Shown here: piece after piece, positions 1-9,078 of the stretch
Layout of the letters: each line of letters begins with the position of its first letter
How positions within the stretch are numbered: the stretch's first letter is position 1
Assembly: GCF_006335005.1 (NCBI RefSeq)
Contig: NZ_VDMP01000023.1
Location: forward strand, 82,577 to 146,576
Direction of reading: 5' to 3'
Origin: Nocardioides albidus
GTDB lineage: Bacteria > Actinomycetota > Actinomycetes > Propionibacteriales > Nocardioidaceae
DNA: 64,000 nucleotides
Notes under the pieces: model-generated
Database searches by the model: none
The model's input: the letters and a program-made list of their open reading frames with translations, nothing else
Told to the model about the DNA's origin: nothing
Program-made: the position numbers and the translations under genes

Positions 1-1556
1 CCGCCGTCCGTCCGACGCGAGGGGGCGCGTGGGACATCCGCAGCCTGGTCGCCGACCCGGACGCGAAGCGGGCCAACGAGGCGGCGCTCGTCGACCTCGA
101 CGGCGGGGTCACCAGCCTGTGGCTGGCCGCGGACGCCGACACCGACGTCGCGGCGACCCTGGCCGGCGTGCTGCTGGACCTCGCACCGGTCGTCCTGGAC
201 GCGCCGTCGGCGACCACCGCCGTCGCCGAGGCGTTCCTCGCCCTGCCCGGCGCCAAGCACCCCGACAGCAACCTCGGCATCGACCCGCTCGGCGTCATGC
301 TCCGCGAGATCCCGCTCGCGGTCGACGAGGCGGTCGCCGAGCTGCGGACGTTGGCCCGCAAGGCCGACCAGAACGACGTCCGCGCCATCGTCGTCGACGC
401 GACCGCGGCCCACGACCTCGGCGCCAGCGACGCGCAGGAGCTCGGCTGGTCCATCGCCGTCGGCGTCGCGTACCTCCGCTGGCTCACCGACCACGGCCTG
501 TCCGTGACCGACGCGGCCAACCAGGTCGAGTTCCGCTACGCCGCCACCGACGAGCAGTTCCCGACCATCGCCAAGCTGCGCGCCGCCCGTGTCCTGTGGG
601 CCCGGGTGCTCGAGCTCAGCGGGGTCTCGACAGGCTCGACCACCGCAGGCATCGCCCAGCGCCAGCACGCCGTGACGAGCCGGCCGATGCTGAGCAAGTA
701 CGACCCCTACGTCAACATGCTGCGCGGCACCGTCGCGGCCTTCGCCGCCGGCGTCGGTGGCGCCGACGCGGTCACCGTGCTCCCGTTCGACAGCGCCAAC
801 GGCCGCCCCGACGCCTTCGGTCGCCGGATCGCCCGCAACGTCAACCACCTGCTCATCGACGAGTCCCACGTCGCAGCGGTCGCCGATCCCGCCGGTGGCG
901 CGTACGCCGTCGAGCAGCTCACCGCCGACCTCGCCGCCGCCGGCTGGGCGGAGTTCCAGCAGCTCGAGAGCGAGTGGGAGGGCGGACACGACTTCGACCC
1001 GTTCCGGGCCCGGATCGCCGCCGTGGTCGAGAAGCGCGAGGCCGACATCGCCCGCCGCAAGCGCCCGCTGACCGGCGTCAGCGAGTTCCCCAACCTCGGC
1101 GAGACCCTGCCCGAGCGCGATGCGGACCCGCTCAACGACCGCGTCCGCCGCTACGGCGCGTCCTTCGAGGCGCTGCGCGACGAGCCGGCCGCCCAGCCGG
1201 TCTTCCTCGCCACGCTCGGCACCATCGCCCAGCACACCGCCCGCGCCACGTTCGTGAGCAACCTGCTCGCTGCCGGTGGCATCGCGGTCGAGGTCGCCGG
1301 AGCCACCGCGGGCGTCGAGGACCTGGTGGCGGCGTACCGCTCGTCGGGTGGGCGACCGGTGGTCTGCCTCGCCGGCACCGACGCCGCCTACGGCGAGTGG
1401 GGTGCCGCCGCGATCGCCGCCCTCCGCGAGGCGGGCGCCCAGCACGTGATCATCGCCGGCAAGCCGGACGCCGTGGACGCGGAGGTCGACGACGCCGCTG
1501 CCCTGGGCGTCGACGCACTGGCGTTCCTGACCGCCACGAGGGAGAAGCTGGCATGA
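1..1556 (+). CDS. mutA: methylmalonyl-CoA mutase small subunit MutA (5' end missing)
   Basis: Beta (small) subunit of adenosylcobalamin-dependent methylmalonyl-CoA mutase, which interconverts (R)-methylmalonyl-CoA and succinyl-CoA in the cytoplasm. The reading frame is already open at base 3, and its first residues ([13 protein letters not shown], then a GVTSLWL segment) are typical of the MutA TIM-barrel region. About 517 residues lie in the window, so roughly 100 N-terminal residues lie outside it. The stop overlaps the mutB start as ATGA, indicating translational coupling. The C-terminal B12-like domain lacks the DxHxxG cobalamin-ligand motif, as is normal for this non-catalytic subunit. 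The family assignment is firm; the gene's true start cannot be seen. Confidence 0.93.
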   Translation, partial: AVRPTRGGAWDIRSLVADPDAKRANEAALVDLDGGVTSLWLAADADTDVAATLAGVLLDLAPVVLDAPSATTAVAEAFLALPGAKHPDSNLGIDPLGVMLREIPLAVDEAVAELRTLARKADQNDVRAIVVDATAAHDLGASDAQELGWSIAVGVAYLRWLTDHGLSVTDAANQVEFRYAATDEQFPTIAKLRAARVLWARVLELSGVSTGSTTAGIAQRQHAVTSRPMLSKYDPYVNMLRGTVAAFAAGVGGADAVTVLPFDSANGRPDAFGRRIARNVNHLLIDESHVAAVADPAGGAYAVEQLTADLAAAGWAEFQQLESEWEGGHDFDPFRARIAAVVEKREADIARRKRPLTGVSEFPNLGETLPERDADPLNDRVRRYGASFEALRDEPAAQPVFLATLGTIAQHTARATFVSNLLAAGGIAVEVAGATAGVEDLVAAYRSSGGRPVVCLAGTDAAYGEWGAAAIAALREAGAQHVIIAGKPDAVDAEVDDAAALGVDALAFLTATREKLA

Positions 1557-3721
1557 GCAGCATTCCGAAGAGCTTCGCCGGCCTCTCGCTGGCGCCCGAC
1601 GCCGCCGCCGGCTCCGCGCCCGCCCGGCCGACCGGCGAGGGCTGGAGGAGCCCCGAGGGGATCGAGATCGCGCCGTCGTACGGCCCGGAGGACCTCGCCG
1701 GCCTCGACGCGCTCGACACCTACCCCGGCCTGAGCCCCTTCCTGCGCGGGCCCTACCCGACGATGTACACCACCCAGCCGTGGACGATCCGGCAGTACGC
1801 CGGCTTCTCCACCGCCGAGGAGTCCAACGCGTTCTACCGCCGCAACCTCGCGGCCGGCCAGAAGGGCCTCTCGGTCGCCTTCGACCTCGCCACCCACCGC
1901 GGCTACGACTCCGACCACCCGCGCGTGCGCGGCGACGTCGGCATGGCCGGCGTGGCGATCGACTCGATCTACGACACCCGCACCCTGTTCGACGGCATCC
2001 CGCTCGACCAGATGTCGGTGTCGATGACGATGAACGGCGCCGTGCTCCCGGTGCTCGCGCTCTACATCGCGGCGGCGGAGGAGCAGGGGGTGAAGCCGGA
2101 GCAGCTCTCGGGGACCATCCAGAACGACATCCTCAAGGAGTTCATGGTCCGCAACACCTACATCTACCCGCCGACGCCGTCGATGCGGATCATCTCCGAC
2201 ATCTTCGCCTTCACCAGCCAGCGGATGCCGCGGTTCAACTCGATCTCGATCTCCGGCTACCACATGCAGGAGGCGGGCGCGACCGCCGACCTCGAGCTCG
2301 CCTACACGCTGGCCGACGGCGTCGAGTACATCCGCGCCGGGCTCGAGTCGGGCCTGACCATCGACCAGTTCGCGCCGCGCCTGTCGTTCTTCTGGGCGAT
2401 CGGCATGAACTTCTACATGGAGGTCGCCAAGATGCGCGCGGCCCGGGCGCTGTGGAGCCGGCTGGTGCGCCAGTTCGACCCGCAGAACCCGAAGTCGCTG
2501 TCGTTGCGCACCCATTCGCAGACCTCGGGCTGGTCGCTGACCGCGCAGGACGTGTTCAACAACGTCGGGCGCACCTGCATCGAGGCGATGGCCGCGACCC
2601 AGGGTCACACCCAGTCGCTGCACACCAACGCGCTGGACGAGGCGATCGCGCTGCCGACCGACTTCTCCGCCCGCATCGCCCGCAACACCCAGCTGCTGCT
2701 GCAGCAGGAGAGCGGGACGACGTACTCCATCGACCCGTGGGCCGGCTCCTACTACGTCGAGAGGCTCACCCACGACCTGGCCGAGCGCGCGTGGGCGCAC
2801 ATCCAGGAGGCCGAGGCCGCCGGCGGCATGGCCGCCGCCATCGAGCAGGGCATCCCGAAGATGCGCATCGAGGAGGCCGCCGCCCGCACCCAGGCCCGGA
2901 TCGACTCCGGCTCCCAGAAGGTCATCGGGGTCAACACCTTCCGGCTGCCCGCCGAGGACCCGCTCGACGTGCTCAAGGTCGACAACGACGACGTCTACCG
3001 CCAGCAGGTCGCCAAGCTGGAGCGCCTGCGCGCCGAGCGCGACCAGGCCGACGTCGACGCCGCCCTGGAGGCGCTCACCCGCAGCGCGGACACCGGGGAG
3101 GGCAACCTGCTCGACCTGGCCGTGGGCGCCGCCCGCGCCAAGGCCACCGTCGGCGAGATCTCCGACGCCCTGGAGAAGGTCTACGGCCGCCACCAGGCCG
3201 TGATCCGTACGATCAGCGGCGTGTACCGCGACGAGGCCGACCTGGCCAACGACGGCGAGGGCGACACCCTCGTCGCTCAGGCCCGCGCCACCACCGACGA
3301 GTTCGCCGAGGCCGAGGGCCGCCGCCCCCGGATCCTGGTGGCCAAGATGGGCCAGGACGGTCACGACCGCGGCCAGAAGGTCGTCGTGTCGGCCTTCGCC
3401 GACCTCGGCTTCGACGTCGACGTGGGGCCGCTGTTCTCCACGCCCGAGGAGGTCGCCCAGCAGGCGATCGACGCCGACGTGCACATCGTCGGTGTCTCGT
3501 CGCTCGCCGCCGGCCACCTCACCCTGCTCCCCGCCCTGAAGAGGGCGCTGGCCGAGCAGGGCCGTGACGACATCATGGTCGTCATCGGAGGCGTGATCCC
3601 GCCCGACGACGTCCCGACCCTCAAGGAGATGGGCGCCGCGGCGGTGTTCCTCCCCGGCACGGTGATCGCGGAGTCCGCGCTCGACCTGCTGGCGAGGCTG
3701 CGCGAGTCCCTCGGTCACTGA
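1553..3721 (+). CDS. mutB: methylmalonyl-CoA mutase large subunit MutB
   Basis: Catalytic alpha subunit of methylmalonyl-CoA mutase, 722 residues, the normal family length. The N-terminal TIM barrel carries the substrate-binding stretch [17 protein letters not shown] and the [16 protein letters not shown] segment. The C-terminal cobalamin domain has [13 protein letters not shown] with His604 as the expected lower axial cobalt ligand. The ATG overlaps the mutA stop by 4 nt, and meaB follows 13 nt downstream, the usual mutA-mutB-meaB operon. It links propionyl-CoA catabolism (odd-chain acids, Val, Ile, possibly methylmalonate from thymine) to succinyl-CoA. A longer upstream open frame is only the shadow of mutA. 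Confidence 0.97.
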   Translation: MSSIPKSFAGLSLAPDAAAGSAPARPTGEGWRSPEGIEIAPSYGPEDLAGLDALDTYPGLSPFLRGPYPTMYTTQPWTIRQYAGFSTAEESNAFYRRNLAAGQKGLSVAFDLATHRGYDSDHPRVRGDVGMAGVAIDSIYDTRTLFDGIPLDQMSVSMTMNGAVLPVLALYIAAAEEQGVKPEQLSGTIQNDILKEFMVRNTYIYPPTPSMRIISDIFAFTSQRMPRFNSISISGYHMQEAGATADLELAYTLADGVEYIRAGLESGLTIDQFAPRLSFFWAIGMNFYMEVAKMRAARALWSRLVRQFDPQNPKSLSLRTHSQTSGWSLTAQDVFNNVGRTCIEAMAATQGHTQSLHTNALDEAIALPTDFSARIARNTQLLLQQESGTTYSIDPWAGSYYVERLTHDLAERAWAHIQEAEAAGGMAAAIEQGIPKMRIEEAAARTQARIDSGSQKVIGVNTFRLPAEDPLDVLKVDNDDVYRQQVAKLERLRAERDQADVDAALEALTRSADTGEGNLLDLAVGAARAKATVGEISDALEKVYGRHQAVIRTISGVYRDEADLANDGEGDTLVAQARATTDEFAEAEGRRPRILVAKMGQDGHDRGQKVVVSAFADLGFDVDVGPLFSTPEEVAQQAIDADVHIVGVSSLAAGHLTLLPALKRALAEQGRDDIMVVIGGVIPPDDVPTLKEMGAAAVFLPGTVIAESALDLLARLRESLGH

Positions 3722-3734
3722 TGGCGGGCCGCTG

Positions 3735-4733
3735 ATGCAGGTCGACGACCTCGTCGCCGGACTGCGTGCCGGTCACCGCGCCACCATGGCGCGGGCCATC
3801 ACGCTGGTGGAGTCGACGGCGCCCCGCCACCGCGAGACCGCCCGAGAGCTGCTCACCCGGCTGGCGGCGGACACCGCGTCGCCCGACGCGCCCGCGCCGG
3901 CCGTGCGGGTCGGCATCTCCGGCGTCCCCGGCGTGGGCAAGTCGACCTTCATCGAGGCGCTCGGCGGTCAGCTGACCGCCGCCGGCCACAAGGTCGGGGT
4001 GCTCGCCGTGGACCCGTCGTCGGTGCGCACCGGCGGCTCCGTGCTCGGCGACAAGACTCGGATGTCGACGCTGTCCGCCGACCCGAACGCGTTCATCCGC
4101 CCCTCGCCCTCGGCCGGCACCCTCGGGGGCGTCGCGCGCGCGACCACCCAGGCGATGGCGGTCCTCGAGGCCGGCGGGTACGACGTCGTCCTGGTCGAGA
4201 CGGTCGGCGTCGGACAGTCCGAGGTGACGGTCGCCGGCATGGTCGACACCTTCCTGTTCCTCACCCTGGCCCGCACCGGCGACCAGCTGCAGGGCATCAA
4301 GAAGGGCATCCTCGAGATCGCGGACGTCATCGCGGTCAACAAGGCCGATCCCGACGATCCGAGCCGTGAGCAGGAGGCCCGGGTCGCGGCCCGCGAGCTC
4401 GCCGGCGCGCTGCGCCTGGTGCGCGGTCACGGCGAGTGGGCGCCGCCCGTCGTCACCTGCTCCGGGCTGACCGGAGCCCGCGTCGACGAGGTGTGGGCCC
4501 AGGTCCTCCAGCACCGCGACCACCTCGGCGTCGACGGCCTGGCCCGCAAGCGCGCCGAGCAGCAGCTCGACTTCACCTGGGCGCTCGTCCGTGACGAGCT
4601 CGACCAGCGTCTGCGGCACAGCCCGGGCGTGAAGGCGGTCCAGGCCGACGTGCGCGCCGCCCTGCTCGCCGGCGAGCTCACCGCGCCGCTCGCGGCCGAC
4701 CGGCTGCTGGCGGCGTACGACGGCGACCACTGA
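3735..4733 (+). CDS. meaB: methylmalonyl-CoA mutase-associated GTPase MeaB
   Basis: G3E-family P-loop GTPase of the MeaB/ArgK group, 332 residues. It gates cobalamin delivery to methylmalonyl-CoA mutase and protects the mutase from inactivation. Walker A is GVPGVGKST near residues 63-71. The family segments DPSSVRTGGSVLGDKTRM, ETVGVGQSE and the guanine-specificity NKAD follow in order. It starts at ATG 13 nt after mutB and is almost certainly co-transcribed with mutAB. The older ArgK name (kinase of periplasmic transporters) is considered a misassignment for this family. Confidence 0.95.
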   Translation: MQVDDLVAGLRAGHRATMARAITLVESTAPRHRETARELLTRLAADTASPDAPAPAVRVGISGVPGVGKSTFIEALGGQLTAAGHKVGVLAVDPSSVRTGGSVLGDKTRMSTLSADPNAFIRPSPSAGTLGGVARATTQAMAVLEAGGYDVVLVETVGVGQSEVTVAGMVDTFLFLTLARTGDQLQGIKKGILEIADVIAVNKADPDDPSREQEARVAARELAGALRLVRGHGEWAPPVVTCSGLTGARVDEVWAQVLQHRDHLGVDGLARKRAEQQLDFTWALVRDELDQRLRHSPGVKAVQADVRAALLAGELTAPLAADRLLAAYDGDH

Positions 4734-4806
4734 AGTGGTGAGGTTTCGCTCATACCTTCTGAGGGCATCGATCCCGGGTCCAGGAACACGAAGGGACTGA
4801 GGAGCG

Positions 4807-6240
4807 ATGGTTCAAGACGACGGTGGCGGGGGCGGAGGCGGCTCGGTCGGGGCGTACAGCAGCCTGATCGCGGCAGCGGCGGCGAAGAACGAGCTGCTGC
4901 ACAAGGGCTGGGACTCCACGGGCGACTATTCGGCCAAGCGCGAGGTCGAGACCCACGGCGACGGGCTGGACCCGATCAACTACCACGTGCGCATCGAGGT
5001 CGACACCTACTCCGGGGAGTACACCACGCTCGCGGTGGGTCCCAGCGCGGAGATCGCCCGCGACAACTGGATCGAGGAGGCGACCGCCGCCGTCGACAAG
5101 TGGGGCCCCAAGATCGACGGCCTGTTCACGAAGTGGAAGGACCTTCCGAGCCGCTACAGCACGTCGGAGGCACTCCTCGACTGGGCGGTCCGCGAGCTCA
5201 ACATCGACCCCGACAACCTGACGGGCACCAGCGACTCCGCCGGCGGCGTCAACACCCGGCTGGCCGGGGATCTCGATCGCCTCCAGACGCGCACGGCCCA
5301 GCTCAAGGGGGAGTACGCGACGACGTTCGCCGACTACTACGTCAACCAACTGCCGACGACCTTCCAGGCCCAGTGCCTGCTCGTCTCGGCCCTCTCCGTG
5401 GCCTGCCGAGCCCAGGGTGAGATGTGGGGCCGGACCGCCGACGACCTAGCTACGTTCGAGTACGACGCCCTGCAGGCGATGAAGGACTGCGGGCCAGAGG
5501 GCGGTCCCAACACATCCTTGGTGCTGACCCTGACCGTCGTCGGTGCCCTGGCGGCTGCGCTCGCCGCGGTGCCGTCCCTCGGTGGCTCGGCGGTGCTCTT
5601 CGAGGCGATCGCACTCGGCGGCGCGATCGGGGCCGGGGTCGAGTCCGCCAAGACCGCGGACAAATCCTTCGAGGACCTGCCGCTCGGCGCGGGCCATCCC
5701 GATCAGGTCTTCACCAACATGGAAGACGCGCTCACGGCGTTGGACAGCGAGATCAGGAAGCAGGAGACCGGGATCCAGGACTTCCTCGTCGCCGCGAAGT
5801 CCTTCGCCGACAGCGGTGACTGCGAGCTGACCCGGCCCAGCCTGAACTCGGCACCGACCGGTGAGGTCTTCAGCGAGGTCAGCGTCGACAAGGACACCAT
5901 CGGCAAGATCACCGAGTTGTGGCTGCCCTCCATCGCCGCGGACCTGCGCGAGGCGGACAGCAGGCTCACGGTGACCTCGAGCGACGGCTTCCACCGGCCG
6001 ACCGATGTGGGCCTGGAGCCCAACGGCGCCTGGACCGAGTTCTCCGCCCTCCAGAACCGCACGTCGACGTTGCTCACTCGTCTGTCGACCGACATCGAGG
6101 ACGCCGGCACGAAGCTCGAGGAGGCTGCGAAGCTGATCGGCATGGCGGACGAGCAGACCAACCAGCACTACCGGGACGTCGAGCGGCAGGTCGAGAACCA
6201 GAATCTCAACGACCCCGACGACGTCCTGCCGCTGCTGTGA
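4807..6240 (+). CDS. hypothetical helical protein with central hydrophobic segment
   Basis: 477 residues, not recognised with confidence. The N-terminus has a glycine run just after the start. Then come long helical, coiled-coil-prone stretches (about 95-200 and 300-450) around a hydrophobic Ala/Gly/Leu-rich segment at about 238-275 that could insert in or lie on a membrane. There is no signal peptide. Large helical proteins with a central hydrophobic hinge occur among actinobacterial WXG100/ESX-like secretion substrates, but I see no clear WxG hairpin or C-terminal YxxxD/E signal, so this is only a suggestion. A good Shine-Dalgarno (GAGGAGCG) precedes the ATG. The stop overlaps the GTG start of the next lipoprotein gene, so the two are coupled. 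Confidence 0.6.
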   Translation: MVQDDGGGGGGGSVGAYSSLIAAAAAKNELLHKGWDSTGDYSAKREVETHGDGLDPINYHVRIEVDTYSGEYTTLAVGPSAEIARDNWIEEATAAVDKWGPKIDGLFTKWKDLPSRYSTSEALLDWAVRELNIDPDNLTGTSDSAGGVNTRLAGDLDRLQTRTAQLKGEYATTFADYYVNQLPTTFQAQCLLVSALSVACRAQGEMWGRTADDLATFEYDALQAMKDCGPEGGPNTSLVLTLTVVGALAAALAAVPSLGGSAVLFEAIALGGAIGAGVESAKTADKSFEDLPLGAGHPDQVFTNMEDALTALDSEIRKQETGIQDFLVAAKSFADSGDCELTRPSLNSAPTGEVFSEVSVDKDTIGKITELWLPSIAADLREADSRLTVTSSDGFHRPTDVGLEPNGAWTEFSALQNRTSTLLTRLSTDIEDAGTKLEEAAKLIGMADEQTNQHYRDVERQVENQNLNDPDDVLPLL

Positions 6241-7217
6241 GTCGTCCCTGGGCGGTGCTCGGGGCCGTGACGCTGGCCGCGATGCTCGTCGCTGGATGCT
6301 CGGACGACGAGCCCCGTGGCGTCGTACCGGATGCGCGCCCCGCGCAGGTCAGCGGAACCGAGCTCTGGGCGCAGCTGCCCACCGGCCGGGTCACGCTCAC
6401 CGTCGGCGCCCCGGTCCGCACGATCCCCGGCGACGAGGTCGTCGGCGGCGCCGCGATCGATGCCGACGACGACGCGGAGTTCCTGCCGGTCGCGGTCGAC
6501 TACGGCCGGCTCGAGGGCGTGCCGTGGAGCGCGCCGCTCGGATCGACCGATCCCGAGGAGCTCACGAAGCTGGCCGTCGAGGTGGGCGGGCGGTCCTACC
6601 CGGTCCCGTTCGACGACGTCGGTGGGAGGTCGTACGTCGAGGTGCCGGCCGGCGCCGACGACGATCTCGCCCTCGAAGTGACCTTCGACGGGGTCACCCA
6701 GCGCATCGACGCCGCCGGGAAGCGGGAGCTGGGGAAGGCGGCCGGCCTCTACGACGCGACGGAGCGCACGGGCGTGGTCTCCTGCGGGGAGTGGGACGTC
6801 GACCGACCCGGCGGTGCTCCCCGCGCGACGGCCCGCCGGTGCGGCTACGACCTGTGGGAGTACCCGTGGGTCGCGGGCCGGGGCTGGGCCGCGGAGCGCG
6901 AGGCCGGGGCGACCTGGGTGGTCGCCACGGCGGACATGTGGCTGCGCGCCGACGAGATCCGCTCGGGCTCGACGGCCTGCGAGTCCGACGACCTGGACGG
7001 GCGGCTGCTGCTGCGCGTCGACGGCCGGGACCGGACCGACGACGTCCGGGCGGAGACGGGCCATCCGCCGGGCGCGGGGCGCCTGGTCGCCCAGGAGGTG
7101 TTCCTGCTCCCGCCCGCTCCGCAGCACGACCTGGAGATCACCAGCACCTGGACCTGCCGGATCGGCGACCACGACGTGGAGCGCGAGTTCGTGGACCGGG
7201 TGAACGCGCCCTCCTGA
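6237..7217 (+). CDS. putative lipoprotein of unknown function
   Basis: 326 residues starting at a GTG that overlaps the preceding stop as GTGA. This start puts a short signal peptide in frame (SRPWAVLGAVTLAAML) followed by a lipobox LVAGC, so the mature protein is probably a lipoprotein anchored outside the membrane. The rest is acidic, with beta-rich character and several cysteines after residue 180 (VVSCGEW, RRCGYDLW, STACES, TWTCRIG) that could form disulfides. I recognise no domain. Coupling to the helical protein upstream suggests the pair act together at the cell envelope. No start further upstream in this frame gives a signal peptide. Confidence 0.7.
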   Translation: MSRPWAVLGAVTLAAMLVAGCSDDEPRGVVPDARPAQVSGTELWAQLPTGRVTLTVGAPVRTIPGDEVVGGAAIDADDDAEFLPVAVDYGRLEGVPWSAPLGSTDPEELTKLAVEVGGRSYPVPFDDVGGRSYVEVPAGADDDLALEVTFDGVTQRIDAAGKRELGKAAGLYDATERTGVVSCGEWDVDRPGGAPRATARRCGYDLWEYPWVAGRGWAAEREAGATWVVATADMWLRADEIRSGSTACESDDLDGRLLLRVDGRDRTDDVRAETGHPPGAGRLVAQEVFLLPPAPQHDLEITSTWTCRIGDHDVEREFVDRVNAPS

Positions 7218-7223
7218 CGGGCA

Positions 7224-7229
7224 TAGGCT
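7224..7229 (+). promoter_or_regulatory. -10 box of a leaderless promoter for the M20D amidohydrolase gene
   Basis: TAGGCT lies 7 nt before the GTG start at 7237, the TANNNT spacing expected when transcription begins at the start codon. No Shine-Dalgarno is present. Confidence 0.55.
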
Positions 7230-7236
7230 GGACACC

Positions 7237-8421
7237 GTGGTGGACGCTGCGCTTGCTCTGGTCGACTCCGTCGTCGCGAAGTACGACGACGAGCTGGTCG
7301 AGCTGCGCCGCGACCTCCATCGGCACCCGGAGGTCTCCTGGCAGGAGCAGCGCACCTCCGAGCGCGTCGTCGAGCATCTGCAGCGCCACGGCTGGCGGAT
7401 CAGCCGCATGCCGCGCAGCGGTGTCGTCGCCGACATCGGCGAGAGCGGGCCGACCGTCGCCCTGCGCGCCGACCTCGACGCGCTGCCGGTCGTCGACCTC
7501 ACCACCGACCCGTGGGCGAGCAGCGTCCCGGGCGTCGCCCATGCCTGCGGACACGACGTCCACACCAGCGCGCTCGTCGGCGCCTCGCACGCGCTCGCCG
7601 AGCTGCACGCCCAGGGGCTCCTGCGGGGCCGGGTGCGGCTGCTGTTCCAGCCGGCCGAGGAGGTCATGCCCGGCGGTGCCCGGCACCTGATCAACCACGG
7701 CGCGATCGAGGGGGTCGACCGGATCTTCGCGCTCCACTGCGACCCGTCGGTCGACGTCGGCGCCGTCGGCCTGCGCTCCGGTCCGATCACCAGCGCGGCC
7801 GACCGTATCGACGTACGCCTCGAGGGAAGTGGCGGGCACACCTCCCGCCCCCACCTCACCGGCGATCTCACCTTCGCGCTCGCGAAGATCACCAGCGAGC
7901 TGCCGGCCGTGCTCAGCCGGCGGATGGACCCCCGCGCCGGGGTCAGCGTGGTCTGGGGCATGCTGCGCGCCGGCTCGGCGGCCAACGTGATCCCCGACCA
8001 CGGCATCGCGAGCGGCACGGTCCGGATCCTCGACGCCGAGGCGTGGGCCTCGTGCGAGGTGGTGGTGCGCGAGGCCGTCCTCGACATCGTGCGTCCCTAC
8101 GGCGTCACCGCCCACGTCGACTATCTCCAGGGCGTCCCGCCGGTGGTCAACGAGCCCACCAGCATCGCCATGGTCGCCGCCGTGGCCGACGAGCTGCTCG
8201 GCCTGCACCACCGCACGGAGGTCGAGCAGAGCCTCGGGGGAGAGGACTTCGGGTGGTTCCTGGAGCAGGTCCCCGGCGCGATGTTCCGGCTCGGCACCCG
8301 CCGGCCGGGTGGTCCGACCCTCGACCTGCACCAGGGTGACTTCGAGGTCGACGAGGCGGCCATCGGGTACGGCGCCCGGATGCTGGCCGGCGTCGCCGTG
8401 AAGGCACTCGCCCGAGGCTAG
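7237..8421 (+). CDS. M20D-family amidohydrolase (N-acyl amino acid / IAA-conjugate hydrolase type)
   Basis: Zinc-dependent amidohydrolase of peptidase family M20D, 394 residues, cytoplasmic. RRDLHRHPEVSWQE opens the fold. HACGHDVHTS carries metal ligands, FQPAEEVMPGG carries the catalytic Glu, and GGEDFGWF supplies the late metal ligand. A dimerisation domain lies in between, containing GSGGHTSRPH. Relatives hydrolyse N-acyl amino acids, hippurate, IAA-amino acids or N-acetyl-diaminopimelate; the substrate here cannot be fixed from sequence. The GTG at 7237 is chosen because a -10-like TAGGCT lies 7 nt upstream. It stands alone between the lipoprotein and DUF3060 genes. Confidence 0.88.
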   Translation: MVDAALALVDSVVAKYDDELVELRRDLHRHPEVSWQEQRTSERVVEHLQRHGWRISRMPRSGVVADIGESGPTVALRADLDALPVVDLTTDPWASSVPGVAHACGHDVHTSALVGASHALAELHAQGLLRGRVRLLFQPAEEVMPGGARHLINHGAIEGVDRIFALHCDPSVDVGAVGLRSGPITSAADRIDVRLEGSGGHTSRPHLTGDLTFALAKITSELPAVLSRRMDPRAGVSVVWGMLRAGSAANVIPDHGIASGTVRILDAEAWASCEVVVREAVLDIVRPYGVTAHVDYLQGVPPVVNEPTSIAMVAAVADELLGLHHRTEVEQSLGGEDFGWFLEQVPGAMFRLGTRRPGGPTLDLHQGDFEVDEAAIGYGARMLAGVAVKALARG

Positions 8422-8469
8422 TTTCCGTCGCGGGGTTTGACCGGGCGGGTGCGAGGCAACGGTGGTCCC

Positions 8470-9075
8470 ATGTCTCGGAACACGCGTGCCCTGCGCACCC
8501 CTGCTGCCCTCCTCGCCGCCACCGTCGCGACCGCGACCCTCGCGACGGGTGCCCTCCTCCCGGCGCCCGCCCACGCGGCCATCACCCTCGACTGCACCGG
8601 CGGACCGGTCACCATCGACGGGAGCACCGAGGACTACGTCCTCACCGGCGCCTGCACGACCGTGATCCTCAACGGCAGCAACCTCAACGTGTCCCTGCCG
8701 AGTGCCACGTCCCTCATGATCACCGGTGCGAACGTCCGGGTGGCGGCGGCGGGTGCCGTCGGGTCCGTGGACGTGATGGGCTCGAACAGCTCGGTCGCCG
8801 CCACCGCGGCGACGAGCGCGCGCGTCGACGCCAGCAACGTCGTGCTGCGGATCCCCGCCCTGGACCGCGCCGTCGTCGTCGGCTCCACCAACCGGGTGGT
8901 CGCCGACCAGGGCGCGCGGGTCAAGGTCCGCGGATCGAACAACGTGGTGAAGTACCGCGCCCTGCGCAAGGTGGTCGTGCGAGGCTCCAACAACAAGGTC
9001 CGGGTGCGGACCGGCACGACCAAGGTCCGGGTCACCGGCGCCAACAACGTCGTGCGGGTGCACCGCAGGGGCTGA
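8470..9075 (+). CDS. secreted DUF3060 repeat protein
   Basis: 201 residues from the ATG at 8470, chosen because it puts a clean signal peptide at the N-terminus (MSRNTRALRTPAALL, a hydrophobic core, then APAHA before the predicted cleavage). The mature part is a run of short repeats built on V-x-G-[SA]-N-x-x-V: LNGSNLNV, ITGANVRV, VMGSNSSV, VRGSNNVV, VRGSNNKV, VTGANNVV. This is the DUF3060 pattern and suggests a small beta-solenoid outside the cell. The function of the family is unknown. The gene ends 3 nt from the end of the convergent permease gene, so the two transcripts must overlap or terminate inside each other. Confidence 0.82.
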   Translation: MSRNTRALRTPAALLAATVATATLATGALLPAPAHAAITLDCTGGPVTIDGSTEDYVLTGACTTVILNGSNLNVSLPSATSLMITGANVRVAAAGAVGSVDVMGSNSSVAATAATSARVDASNVVLRIPALDRAVVVGSTNRVVADQGARVKVRGSNNVVKYRALRKVVVRGSNNKVRVRTGTTKVRVTGANNVVRVHRRG

Positions 9076-9078
9076 ACC

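Noticed and set aside
29-1552. N-terminal extension of mutB through the mutA gene
   Set aside because: Out-of-frame reading of mutA; mutB starts at the ATGA overlap at 1553.
1388-3718. Long minus-strand open frame opposite mutB
   Set aside because: Antisense shadow of mutB; composition not protein-like.
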